Below, piece by piece: positions 26,313-34,526 of a stretch of DNA of 34,674 nt. Positions within the stretch are counted from its first letter, which is position 1. Each line of letters opens with the position of its first letter. A program made the translations under genes and the position numbers. The stretch comes from Marisediminitalea oceani. GTDB taxonomy: Bacteria > Pseudomonadota > Gammaproteobacteria > Enterobacterales > Alteromonadaceae. The notes below the pieces were generated by a model, which had not been told where the DNA came from, searched no databases, and worked only from the letters and a program-made list of their open reading frames with translations. The stretch spans positions 276-34,949 of the forward strand of contig NZ_RCUA01000065.1 of NCBI RefSeq assembly GCF_003731635.1, read 5' to 3'.

Positions 26313-26328
26313 AGACATCTGGACGTCT
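26313..26328. promoter_or_regulatory. Candidate MetJ operator (two tandem met boxes) ahead of serA
   Basis: AGACATCT and GGACGTCT are adjacent 8-mers, each matching the met-box consensus AGACGTCT at 7 of 8 positions. A weaker third (ATACGGGT) follows in register. Tandem 8-bp spacing is how MetJ binds. They overlap the serA leader just downstream of a plausible promoter (TTGTTC, 17 nt, TACTTT on the minus strand). No MetJ gene is in the window. Confidence 0.5.
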
Positions 26329-26360
26329 ATACGGGTAAAGTACCACAAACTCCCGGGTAG

Positions 26361-26376
26361 AACAAAGCGCTTTGTT
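26361..26376. promoter_or_regulatory. 16-bp perfect palindrome upstream of serA
   Basis: AACAAAGCGCTTTGTT is perfectly self-complementary and overlaps the putative serA -35 region. It has the size of a dimeric regulator site; the regulator is not recognised. Confidence 0.45.
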
Positions 26377-26474
26377 GCATCACTTTGGAATATCTAGGAA
26401 CGAATTGGTCGTTTTTAGCCATGTCAGGCCCTGGCGGTTTTGCTAGGGCTCATCCAGTAGTGTCTGATGGTTTA

Positions 26475-27128
26475 TTACCGTGTTGCAACACCGTCGTCGG
26501 TAGCAACCAGCACAATATCAGCGCCACGTAATGCAAAGATCCCGTTGGTTACCACCCCTGGGATGTTATTAATGGCTTTTTCCAGCTCTACCGGGTTAAG
26601 GATTTCCAGGTTGTGGACGTCCAGTATTACGTTGCCGTTATCGGTTACCACGCCGTCGCGGTAAACCGGATCGCCGCCCAGTTTTACCAGTTCGCGGGCC
26701 ACATAAGAACGTGCCATGGGGATAACTTCTACCGGTAAAGGAAACTTGCCCAGTACGCCCACTTCCTTGCTGTTATCCACGATACACACAAAGGTTTTAG
26801 CTACTGCAGAAACGATTTTTTCCTGAGTCAGTGCCGCGCCACCGCCTTTGATCATGTGCTTGTGTTCGGTAACTTCATCAGCGCCATCAACATAAATAGA
26901 CAGGCTGTCGACTTCATTGAGTTCAAATACGTCTATGCCCAGCGCTTTTAAGCGCTCAGTGGAAGCGACCGAGCTTGATACTGCACCAGCAATCTGATGT
27001 TTAATATCGGCCAGTGCGTCGATGAAATAGTTAACGGTAGAGCCCGTACCAACGCCAATAATGGTGTCTGGCTCAACATATTTAATTGCAGCGCGGCCAA
27101 CCGCCTGCTTTTTCGCGTTCTGATCCAT
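26475..27128 (-). CDS. rpiA: Ribose-5-phosphate isomerase A
   Basis: A 217-aa enzyme interconverting ribose-5-phosphate and ribulose-5-phosphate. The phosphate-binding loop [13 protein letters not shown] is near the N-terminus. The active-site [17 protein letters not shown] (about residues 82-98) and the [14 protein letters not shown] stretch follow. Length and motifs match RpiA. It lies downstream of fau by 129 nt, in the E. coli order fau-serA-rpiA except that rpiA and serA are swapped. It would take the product of the upstream ribokinase. Confidence 0.96.
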   Translation of the reverse strand: MDQNAKKQAVGRAAIKYVEPDTIIGVGTGSTVNYFIDALADIKHQIAGAVSSSVASTERLKALGIDVFELNEVDSLSIYVDGADEVTEHKHMIKGGGAALTQEKIVSAVAKTFVCIVDNSKEVGVLGKFPLPVEVIPMARSYVARELVKLGGDPVYRDGVVTDNGNVILDVHNLEILNPVELEKAINNIPGVVTNGIFALRGADIVLVATDDGVATR

Positions 27129-27257
27129 GCTAATACCCGCTGAAAAAAAGAGGCGGTATTTTAGCCGAATTTACCTCACTTCGCATAGGGAATTATAGGA
27201 TCCGCCGGCGTTAAAAACTGAATATCACGGGAGGAAATGAAGAGCGTCTAAGCTGGA

Positions 27258-27851
27258 TCAGCGGGTGGAGATGATTTGCGTTGGGGTAACGATAAGATCC
27301 AATGGCACATCCCAGGGCTCAATGGGTAATTCATCAACCTGCTGGCAATCGTGGGCAACGCCAACCAGGGTAGGTCGGTTATCCAGGGCGTTAATATTGG
27401 CCAGAGTGCGATCATAAAAGCCGCCGCCCATACCCAAACGATTACCCTGAGCATCAAATCCTACTAATGGCATTAGCAGCAACTGATGTTGGCTTAGCAA
27501 GCGGATAGCCGTGCTGTTGGGGGCAGGTTCGCTTATCCCGAAGCGATTTAAAGTCATTTTTGTCTGCTCAGTAAAGGTCTGAAACAGCAGATGCTTACCG
27601 GTAAACGGGTGTAAAACCGGAAGCGTAACTACACCGTTTTGCTGGCAAGCTTTTATGGTGGGTGTTAAATCAATTTCACCGTCGTTAGCCAGATACCCTG
27701 CCACGGTAATGTTTGGCTGAGTCATAATCGACTGAATCTGCTCGCTGAGTAAACGGGCTGCCTCACTTTGCTGGCCAGCGCTTAAGGCATTGCGTTTAGC
27801 GCGAAGTGACTGACGCAGTGCCCGACGGGATTGTGGCTTGGTGTTGGTCAT
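27258..27851 (-). CDS. fau: 5-formyltetrahydrofolate cyclo-ligase
   Basis: A protein of about 197 aa (YgfA/Fau) that converts 5-formyl-THF to 5,10-methenyl-THF using ATP. The N-terminal basic SRRALRQSLRAKRNAL is typical. The family signature PLVGFDAQGNRLGMGGGFYDR is present with the final WDVPLDLIVTP. The ATG at 27851 was preferred over an upstream GTG, because the GTG lies within the terminator hairpin of the preceding gene. In E. coli fau follows ssrS directly; here ribokinase and nucleoside hydrolase genes lie between. Confidence 0.93.
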   Translation of the reverse strand: MTNTKPQSRRALRQSLRAKRNALSAGQQSEAARLLSEQIQSIMTQPNITVAGYLANDGEIDLTPTIKACQQNGVVTLPVLHPFTGKHLLFQTFTEQTKMTLNRFGISEPAPNSTAIRLLSQHQLLLMPLVGFDAQGNRLGMGGGFYDRTLANINALDNRPTLVGVAHDCQQVDELPIEPWDVPLDLIVTPTQIISTR

Positions 27852-27865
27852 AGGCGGAATAAAGT

Positions 27866-27885
27866 GCCCTGCCACGAAGCAGGGC
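27866..27885 (-). terminator. Hairpin after nucleoside hydrolase
   Basis: A 7-bp stem GCCCTGC/GCAGGGC with a 6-nt loop, 9 nt past the nucleoside hydrolase stop. The T-run is poor (CTTTATT), so some readthrough into fau is likely. Confidence 0.6.
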
Positions 27886-27893
27886 TTAATACT

Positions 27894-28838
27894 TTACAGT
27901 GCGTAAGTGTCGATAAACAGCTGGAACAGCTCGTCGTGCTTGACGCCGGTGGCGGCTTGCACAAATTTTGCTTCGGTCCATAGCGGGCTGGCGGTGGTGC
28001 CTGGCTTTGCTACCACTGTCTGGCCGCGGTTTAATTCGTCGGTGGATACGCGAATGTTGCCACGGGTAAACTCAAACAGTTCCGGCTTCACTAGATGCGC
28101 AATAGGGAAGGCGTCGTGGAAGAAGCACACTTTTTCATCGCGATTTTGCGAGTAAAAATCAATGTAGAATTGTGAGGCTTTTTGCATAAAGCCACCCATT
28201 ACCGGATTTTTCTCCGCCAGAATATCTACAAATTTCGGGTCGGTTGGGGCAAACAGGGTAACGTCCAGGCCAAACATTTTAACTTCCCAGTCGGCTGAGA
28301 AAACAATGTCAGCGGCGTGGGCGTCGTTCCAGATGTTAGCTTCAGCTACCGGAGTAACATTGCCGGGAACAAAAGCGGCACCACCCATAATGCTGATCCC
28401 TTTTACCAGTTTTGGTAATTCAGGTTCCAGGCGCAGCGCCAGGGCAATATTGCCTAACGGACCAATTGCTACCAGGGTAATCTCGCCAGGGTGCTTGCGG
28501 GCCATTTCAACAATGAATTCGGCCGAGCTACGAGGGTCAACCTCGCGGGTTGAAGGCGGGTAATCGATGTTACCGAAGCCGTCGTCGCCGTGCACAAAGT
28601 GCGCGTAGTCAGACTCGGGGCCTACCCAGGGTAGCGCCACACCTTTAGTAACCGGTACGTCCTGGCGGCCGGCGATATCACATAATGTGAGTGCGTTGCG
28701 CGCCGACATGCTAACCGGAATGTTGCCATACACGGTAGTCAGGCCAAGTACTTCTATTTCAGGTGACTGAAAGGCAAAAAAGATCGCCATAGCATCATCG
28801 ATGCCCGGATCCGTGTCGATAATAATTTTGTGCGTCAT
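27894..28838 (-). CDS. Inosine-uridine-preferring nucleoside hydrolase
   Basis: A 314-aa ribonucleoside hydrolase splitting nucleosides into base and ribose. The calcium-binding motif IDTDPGIDDAM is at residues 7-17 (Asp10, Asp14, Asp15). The TTVYGN segment and the late FFHDAFPIAH (about 239-248) with the last calcium ligand Asp are also present. Which nucleosides are preferred cannot be told from sequence. It is 33 nt after ribokinase in the same direction: hydrolase releases ribose, ribokinase phosphorylates it, and RpiA, two genes on, isomerises it. Confidence 0.92.
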   Translation of the reverse strand: MTHKIIIDTDPGIDDAMAIFFAFQSPEIEVLGLTTVYGNIPVSMSARNALTLCDIAGRQDVPVTKGVALPWVGPESDYAHFVHGDDGFGNIDYPPSTREVDPRSSAEFIVEMARKHPGEITLVAIGPLGNIALALRLEPELPKLVKGISIMGGAAFVPGNVTPVAEANIWNDAHAADIVFSADWEVKMFGLDVTLFAPTDPKFVDILAEKNPVMGGFMQKASQFYIDFYSQNRDEKVCFFHDAFPIAHLVKPELFEFTRGNIRVSTDELNRGQTVVAKPGTTASPLWTEAKFVQAATGVKHDELFQLFIDTYAL

Positions 28839-28871
28839 AGTATTCTCAATTAATGCTTTTTATTCTGCCGT

Positions 28872-29768
28872 TTAGCCGGTGTGTTTCGCTAAAAAGCGAT
28901 CCACTTCTTTGGCCTCGGGGATCGACTGAGCCGCGCCAGCCCGGGTGACGGAAATGGCTGATGCCGCGCAGGCGCGTTTTAATGCCTGACGGGCATCCGC
29001 ATGCTGACTGTAAGCCGCTAAAAAATAGCCTATAAAGGTATCGCCGGCGGCAGTGGTATCTACTGCATCCACTACAAAAGCGTCGACCTGAATGGTTTGT
29101 TGATTATTAAGCATAATCACACCGGCTTTACCCAGTGTAATAATAACCTCAGCATGTGACCACTGGGTTTTATAGTGTTCAATGATGGCGTCGAGTTCCT
29201 GCTCGCCGGAGAGCTCGGCCGCTTCCACTTCGTTGACGATTAGCAGATCAATGCACTCGTGGGGCAAAGACTTCACCGACTCACTCATAGGCGCCGGGTT
29301 AAAAGCCACTTTAATGTGCTTTTGTTTGGCTTGCTGAAGCGTTTCGGCCAGGCCGCTGGTTTCATTCTGCGTTAATACCCAGTCAGATGGCCGGGCTTTA
29401 TCCAGCGCATGCATGATCTCTTTACTGCCGATTTCCTGATTGGCACCGCCAAACAGTACAATGGCGTTTTCGCCCGAGGGGGTAACCTGAATAATTGCGT
29501 GGCCGGAAGGTGCCTCGACACACTGTAAAAACTGGCAGTCGATGCCATGCTTGATCAGCGTTTGCTTAAATGAGCTGTCTGACTGGTTTACCTTGCCGAC
29601 ATGGCGAACTTCTGCGCCAGCTGCTGCCAAAGCGATAGACTGGTTGGCACCTTTGCCGCCGAGTAATTGCTGGTAGTTGGTCGATGCGATAGTTTCGCCG
29701 GGTTGCACGAAATGGTCGACCTGGTAGACATGGTCAATATTTACCGATCCAAAGTTTATTATTGCCAT
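28872..29768 (-). CDS. rbsK: Ribokinase
   Basis: A 298-aa PfkB-family kinase phosphorylating ribose at O5. N-terminal GSVNIDHVYQVDHF and the GGKGANQSIALAAAGA motif bind sugar. The C-terminal DTTAAGDTFIG holds the catalytic base Asp243 and anion hole. Length is usual for RbsK. There are no rbs transporter genes beside it, so the ribose probably comes from the adjacent nucleoside hydrolase. Its start lies only about 20 nt after the predicted 3' end of 6S RNA. It could instead be a related sugar or nucleoside kinase. Confidence 0.85.
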   Translation of the reverse strand: MAIINFGSVNIDHVYQVDHFVQPGETIASTNYQQLLGGKGANQSIALAAAGAEVRHVGKVNQSDSSFKQTLIKHGIDCQFLQCVEAPSGHAIIQVTPSGENAIVLFGGANQEIGSKEIMHALDKARPSDWVLTQNETSGLAETLQQAKQKHIKVAFNPAPMSESVKSLPHECIDLLIVNEVEAAELSGEQELDAIIEHYKTQWSHAEVIITLGKAGVIMLNNQQTIQVDAFVVDAVDTTAAGDTFIGYFLAAYSQHADARQALKRACAASAISVTRAGAAQSIPEAKEVDRFLAKHTG

Positions 29769-29787
29769 TATTAATTCCGTCGATAAA

Positions 29788-29975
29788 TGGCGTCTCCCAA
29801 AGTGCCGCTGTCTATTGTTCGCCCTAGAACCGAAAAGTTCAGGGCGGAAGCATCATTATCACCGTAGGCTTCTCGGTACGAGCCGAGCTTGCTCAATAGT
29901 AACAAGTCAACTTCCTTGGTAAATAGCATCGGCCAGGGACATGAATAGACTGGCAAACACCCCAGGAGACATTGT
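29788..29975 (-). ncRNA. ssrS: 6S RNA
   Basis: This gap encodes a 6S RNA on the minus strand, a roughly 185-nt open-promoter mimic that binds sigma-70 RNA polymerase in stationary phase. Matches to E. coli 6S, in order: GTCCCTGGCCGAT, the GAGCAAGCTCGG hairpin, CCGAGAAGCCT, and a GCCCTGAAC/GTTC-AGGGC hairpin (29821-29845), then GACAGCGGC. The closing stem pairs GTCTCC (29970-29965) with GGAGAC (29797-29792), extended inward by 7 pairs including wobbles. Exact ends are estimates to about 5 nt. In E. coli the order is zapA-ssrS-fau; here ribokinase follows and zapA is absent. A 61-aa ORF over it is spurious. Confidence 0.88.
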
Positions 29976-30228
29976 TGTTAGCGAATTCAAAGGAGTAAGT
30001 TTACGCCCTCTGCGTCGCTATGCAAGTCTGTGATTAATAACTTGCGAAAGGTGATCATAGTAGAATCAGCCCTGAACTGCCAGACACGATACGTCATATG
30101 ATATTCAAATGCTTACTTTGTACCCGCTTAGCTGTTTATTTAATCCGACCGGCTTTTATATGAGCGGGAGTTTTGGATTTAAACCAGTGCATTTGTTAGC
30201 ATTGGACAAATTGTTTATGGAATACCCT

Positions 30229-30789
30229 ATGTCCACTGAATTCGATTCTTTAACCCAATGCCTTGCCGATAACGAGATGGTTGTGGATGGCGCTGAAATC
30301 CATGGCATGATGTGCGGCATGCTGTGTGGCGGCATGTCACTGAGTGAGCAGCAATGGCTTGTGGTACTGCAGGACACCATGAATCAGGGGCAGCCGCTGG
30401 CCTCTACTGTGGTCTCTCAATTACAAAACCTGTTTAATGAAACCTGCCAGCAACTGGTAGATGGTCAGTTTGCTTTACGCCTGATGTTGCCAGATGATAA
30501 TCAGCCTATTAACGATCGCGGTCTGGCACTTATCAACTGGGTTCAGGGCTTTATGGCCGGATTTGGTTTGTATCAGCAAAAGCTCAGTAATTGTTCCGAT
30601 GACGTGCGCGAAGCTTTGCAGGATTTCTCGGATATCGCCCGCATGGAAGAACCCATGAACGATGACGAAGAGTCAGAGCAAGCCCTGCACGAAGTGGTGG
30701 AATACGTGCGCATTTCTGCACTGCTGTGTTTTAACGAATTGGGTCAGTCACTGCTCGACGACCAACAAGACACACCTTCTGTACATTAA
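30229..30789 (+). CDS. ygfB: UPF0149 family protein YgfB
   Basis: A 186-aa protein of the UPF0149 (YgfB/YecA-related) family. The N-terminal EIHGMMCGMLCGG and the middle NWVQGFMAGFG are family signatures; the C-terminus is acidic with EYVRISALLCF. Function is not firmly known; in Pseudomonas YgfB influences ampDh3 expression and beta-lactam resistance. The start was taken at MSTEFD by alignment with the usual N-terminus; longer starts (40 residues more) would add unrelated sequence. The stop overlaps the pepP start (TAATG), so translation is coupled. Confidence 0.9.
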   Translation: MSTEFDSLTQCLADNEMVVDGAEIHGMMCGMLCGGMSLSEQQWLVVLQDTMNQGQPLASTVVSQLQNLFNETCQQLVDGQFALRLMLPDDNQPINDRGLALINWVQGFMAGFGLYQQKLSNCSDDVREALQDFSDIARMEEPMNDDEESEQALHEVVEYVRISALLCFNELGQSLLDDQQDTPSVH

Positions 30790-32102
30790 TGGTTACGGTA
30801 AAACAATTTCGCCAGTGCCAGACCCGCCTGTTGCGTCAGTTACCGCCGTCGAGCGTGTTGGTGCTGCCGGCAGCGCAACTGGTTACCCGCAGTCGTGACA
30901 CCGAATATGTGTTTCGACAAAACAGCGATTTCTGGTATCTGACCGGCTTTAATGAGCCCGACGCCTGGTTGTTGCTATCTAACCACGAGCGCTACGCCGG
31001 GGATTATCGGGCTCTGGTATGTCAGGCTAAAGATCCACAGCTCGAAATCTGGCACGGCAAGCGGCTGGGGCCTGAGCAGGCGCTGGAAACATTCAAACTG
31101 GATGAAGCTTATCCCACCGACGTGTTGCCTGAGGTGCTTGCCGAATGGCTCGAAGGCCATCAGCAGGTCTTTTTCCCGCAGGGTGAATTTGCTTTTGCCG
31201 ATGAGGCGGTATTTGCCGTACTCGATACCCTGCGTAAAACGCCGAAACAAAACTTAGCGCCCACTGCGCTGGTGGATTGCCGGCCGTTAATTCACGAAAT
31301 GCGGTTACTTAAATCGCGCGAAGAAATTGCCGTTATGACCCTGGCTGCCGAAATATCGGCCCGGGCTCACCGCCGGGCTATGCAGTTTGCCTCGCCTGGC
31401 TGTTACGAATATCAGCTTGAAGCCGAGTTGCATCATGAGTTTGCCATGGCCGGTGCCCGGCAACCCGCTTACGGCACCATTGTGGGGGGCGGCGAAAACG
31501 CCTGTATCCTGCATTACACAGAAAATAACCAGCAAATAGCTGATGGTTCCTTGATCCTGATCGATGCAGGAGCCGAGTTTCACGGCTATGCTGCCGATAT
31601 CACCCGTACGTTTCCGGTCAACGGCAAATTTACTGCGGCACAGGCCAGGGTGTATCAACTGGTGCTCGATGCGCAACTGGCCGCTCTGGCGCAACTGAAA
31701 GCCGGGGTAACATTACCGGCCGTGACCGAAGTAGTCATTGAGGTTATTTGCCGTGGTTTGTGCGAATTAGGCTTATTGAGAGAAAGCCCGGAACAAGCGC
31801 TGGCCAGCAAAAGCTGGCGACGCTTCTTTATGCATGGCCTGGGGCATTATCTAGGCCTCGACGTCCATGATGTTGGCGATTACCTGCTTGACGGCCAGCC
31901 AAGAGTGCTGGCTGACGGTATGGTTATTACCGTTGAGCCGGGTGTGTATATTCCGGTTGAAGACGATATTCCCGAGCCATATCGCGGCATAGGGATCCGA
32001 ATTGAAGATAATATCGTTATTACCCGTGAGGGTTACCAGATGTTAACCGGTGACGTGCCGAAAACCATTGCAGAGATTGAAGCCTTAATGGCCGAGGGCT
32101 GA
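30789..32102 (+). CDS. pepP: Xaa-Pro aminopeptidase P
   Basis: A 437-aa manganese metalloprotease releasing N-terminal residues ahead of proline. The N-terminal creatinase-like domain is at about 1-170 (FRQNSDFWYLTGFNEPDA). The pita-bread catalytic domain shows the metal ligands in LIDAGAEFHGYAADITRTFP (two Asp), then GLGHYLGLDVHDVG (His), TVEPGVYIP (Glu) and GIRIEDNIVIT (Glu). It lies between ygfB and ubiH as in E. coli. Confidence 0.96.
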   Translation: MVTVKQFRQCQTRLLRQLPPSSVLVLPAAQLVTRSRDTEYVFRQNSDFWYLTGFNEPDAWLLLSNHERYAGDYRALVCQAKDPQLEIWHGKRLGPEQALETFKLDEAYPTDVLPEVLAEWLEGHQQVFFPQGEFAFADEAVFAVLDTLRKTPKQNLAPTALVDCRPLIHEMRLLKSREEIAVMTLAAEISARAHRRAMQFASPGCYEYQLEAELHHEFAMAGARQPAYGTIVGGGENACILHYTENNQQIADGSLILIDAGAEFHGYAADITRTFPVNGKFTAAQARVYQLVLDAQLAALAQLKAGVTLPAVTEVVIEVICRGLCELGLLRESPEQALASKSWRRFFMHGLGHYLGLDVHDVGDYLLDGQPRVLADGMVITVEPGVYIPVEDDIPEPYRGIGIRIEDNIVITREGYQMLTGDVPKTIAEIEALMAEG

Positions 32103-32130
32103 TTGCCCGTAGAAGGATTAAACACAGTCA

Positions 32131-33324
32131 GTGGCAAAGAATAACCAGTCAGACATTGTTATTGTGGGTGGCGGAGCCGTGGGCTCTGCGTTGGCGCGTT
32201 TGCTGGTCAGGCAGGGCAGCCACAGTGTTACCTTGATCGACGCCAATCAGTTTAGCCGGGATCCGCACAGCCATCCGGGGTTTGATGCCAGGGTAATCGC
32301 CCTGGCAAAACGCACTGAACAGGCGCTAACTGAGCTGGGCGTCGATCTGAAAAAAGCCTTCGCTACGCCCATCGAACATATACTGGTGTCCGACCAGGGA
32401 TTTATTGGCCAGACCCGCCTGCACGCCAGTGATTATCAGTTATCAAGTTTTGGCCAGGTAGTGGGAATTCAGGCACTCGGCCAGCAGCTTTTTCCTGCCG
32501 GGTTACCACAGCTCAGCGTGCTGGAAGGCGTAACGGTTGATGAAGTTAACCAGTCTGCCGATAGCATTGAGCTACAGCTCAGCAATGGCAGCACGTTAAC
32601 CGCCGGTTTATTAGTGTTGGCTGATGGCGGGCGCTCTGAGCTGGCAGATAAACTCAAGTTCAAACGTAGCAGCGAAGACTACGGCCAGTCTGCGCTTATT
32701 GCCAACGTGCAATTAAGTGAGCCGCATAACGGCTGGGCCCACGAACGCTTTACGCCAAACGGACCACTGGCCCTGCTGCCCTTTGCTGAAGATGACAGCA
32801 GTGATTACGCTAACTGTTACTCGTTAGTCTGGACGCTAAGTCACGACGAGGCAGAAGCCGCCCTGGCGTGGCCACAGGCGCAGTTTATCAGCCGGTTGCA
32901 GCAGCAAATCGGCTACCGGCATGGGGTGATTAACAAGGTGGGCAGCCGCCACAGTTACCCGTTGGTGTTAAATCAGATCCGCGAATTTACCGGCCATCGC
33001 TGCGTGGTGGTAGGTAACGGCGCACAGGCGTTGCATCCCATTGCAGGGCAGGGCTTTAACCTTGGGCTCAGAGATGTACTGGCACTGGCCGATATTCTGG
33101 AAAGTGCCGCCGACCCGGGGGCTTTTGCGGTGTTAAACCAATACCGGCAAAGCAGAGTAAAGGATAAAGCGACTACCATCGGTTTAACGGATGGTCTGGT
33201 AAGACTGTTCTCCAATCGGTATGCACCGCTGGTGGCTGGGCGGAATGCCGGCTTACTGGCAATGGAGTTTTGCGACGGACTGTCGCAAAAGTTTGTTCGT
33301 CAGACCATGGGTTTTGGACAGTAA
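32131..33324 (+). CDS. ubiH: 2-octaprenyl-6-methoxyphenol hydroxylase UbiH
   Basis: A 397-aa FAD monooxygenase for ring hydroxylation in ubiquinone synthesis. FAD fold IVGGGAVGSALA at the N-terminus. The middle DG motif is LVLADGGRSELAD. The ribose-binding motif reads VVVGNGAQALHPIAGQGFN, in which GNGAQ replaces the GDAAH of UbiI/UbiF; this is the UbiH form and separates it from the next gene. Starts at GTG 32131 with AGAAGGA upstream at long spacing. 26 nt separate its stop from the ubiI ATG. Confidence 0.92.
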   Translation: MAKNNQSDIVIVGGGAVGSALARLLVRQGSHSVTLIDANQFSRDPHSHPGFDARVIALAKRTEQALTELGVDLKKAFATPIEHILVSDQGFIGQTRLHASDYQLSSFGQVVGIQALGQQLFPAGLPQLSVLEGVTVDEVNQSADSIELQLSNGSTLTAGLLVLADGGRSELADKLKFKRSSEDYGQSALIANVQLSEPHNGWAHERFTPNGPLALLPFAEDDSSDYANCYSLVWTLSHDEAEAALAWPQAQFISRLQQQIGYRHGVINKVGSRHSYPLVLNQIREFTGHRCVVVGNGAQALHPIAGQGFNLGLRDVLALADILESAADPGAFAVLNQYRQSRVKDKATTIGLTDGLVRLFSNRYAPLVAGRNAGLLAMEFCDGLSQKFVRQTMGFGQ

Positions 33325-33350
33325 ACACCAACAAAACAGGACATAAAAAT

Positions 33351-34526
33351 ATGTATCAGGCGGACATCGCAATTGTTGGCGCAGGCATGGTGGGACTGGC
33401 ACTTGCCCGGTCTCTCAAAGAGGCCGATCTGTCGGTTATTCTGATCGACACCACTGCCATAGCCAAACCTCTCTCAGAGCAGCCCGAACTGCGGGTGTCA
33501 GCGATTAACGCGGCCAATAAACAGGTGCTTGAGCAACTGGGTGTGTGGCAACATCTCGACCAGCAACGCCTGAGTGCTTATACACAAATGCAGGTTTGGG
33601 ATCAGGACAGTTTTGGCCGGATCCAGTTCAGCAGTGAAGAAATGGGCACCTCCGAACTGGGACACATCATTGAAAACCAGTCTCTGGTTAACGCATTACA
33701 TCATCAGGTTAGTCAGCAGTCTAATGTACAGATGTTACCGTCGACCCACATTGCCAAAGTGTTAACCGGACAATCCGAAACCATGCTTATGCTGGACAAC
33801 GACGAAGTGGTGTCATGCCGGTTGTTAGTCGGTGCCGATGGGGCTAATTCAGCTATTCGAAAATACGCCAACTTTCCGCTGACGTTTAAGGATTACGGTC
33901 ATACTGCCATTGTGGCAACTATCAAAACCGCAGCGCCTCACGGTAAAGTAGCGCGCCAGGTGTTTACGCCAACCGGACCGCTGGCCTTATTACCCTTAAG
34001 CGATCCTAACCTGTGCTCTATTGTCTGGTCGCAGAACAGTCAGCAAGCCGACGAGTTACTGGCGTTATCTAACAGTGACTTTGCCAAAGCTCTGCAGGTT
34101 GCTATTGAAGGTGACGTGGGCGAAATCGCGGTTGAAAGTGCGCGCATGCACTTCCCGCTAACCATGCGCTATGCTCGCCAGTGGCTGAGCGATGGCCTGG
34201 TCATAATTGGTGATGCGGCACACACGATCCATCCGTTAGCCGGACAAGGCGCCAACCTTGGTTTACAGGATGCATTTGCGCTGGCGGACAGCCTGCAAAA
34301 GCTAGCCGCCGAGCAGGCAGCGTTTCATCAGGCGCGTCAGTTAAGGGCTTTTGAACGGGCCCGAAAGAGTGAAGCGGTTAAGATGATTGCAGCCATGGAA
34401 AGCTTTAAACAACTGTTTGGTGGCAGCCATCCGCTCAAAAAGCTCATCCGCGGCGTAGGGATGTGCACGGCCGATGCTATCCCGTCCATAAAACAACGCT
34501 TTATTACCCAGGCAATGGGCTGGTAA
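33351..34526 (+). CDS. ubiI: 2-octaprenylphenol hydroxylase UbiI (VisC)
   Basis: A 391-aa FAD monooxygenase, paralogous to UbiH, acting earlier in ubiquinone ring hydroxylation at C5. FAD fold IVGAGMVGLALA, middle motif LVGADGANSAIR, and the GDAAHTIHPLAGQGANLG motif. Start at ATG 33351 (AGGA 9 nt upstream) rather than an in-frame start that overlaps ubiH by 55 nt. The UbiF/UbiI distinction rests on synteny (pepP-ubiH-visC). The remaining 148 nt to the window end hold no gene I can support. Confidence 0.9.
   Translation: MYQADIAIVGAGMVGLALARSLKEADLSVILIDTTAIAKPLSEQPELRVSAINAANKQVLEQLGVWQHLDQQRLSAYTQMQVWDQDSFGRIQFSSEEMGTSELGHIIENQSLVNALHHQVSQQSNVQMLPSTHIAKVLTGQSETMLMLDNDEVVSCRLLVGADGANSAIRKYANFPLTFKDYGHTAIVATIKTAAPHGKVARQVFTPTGPLALLPLSDPNLCSIVWSQNSQQADELLALSNSDFAKALQVAIEGDVGEIAVESARMHFPLTMRYARQWLSDGLVIIGDAAHTIHPLAGQGANLGLQDAFALADSLQKLAAEQAAFHQARQLRAFERARKSEAVKMIAAMESFKQLFGGSHPLKKLIRGVGMCTADAIPSIKQRFITQAMGW

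Noticed and set aside
29771..29956. 61-aa minus-strand ORF
   Set aside because: It lies inside the 6S RNA gene and has no ribosome-binding site or family likeness.
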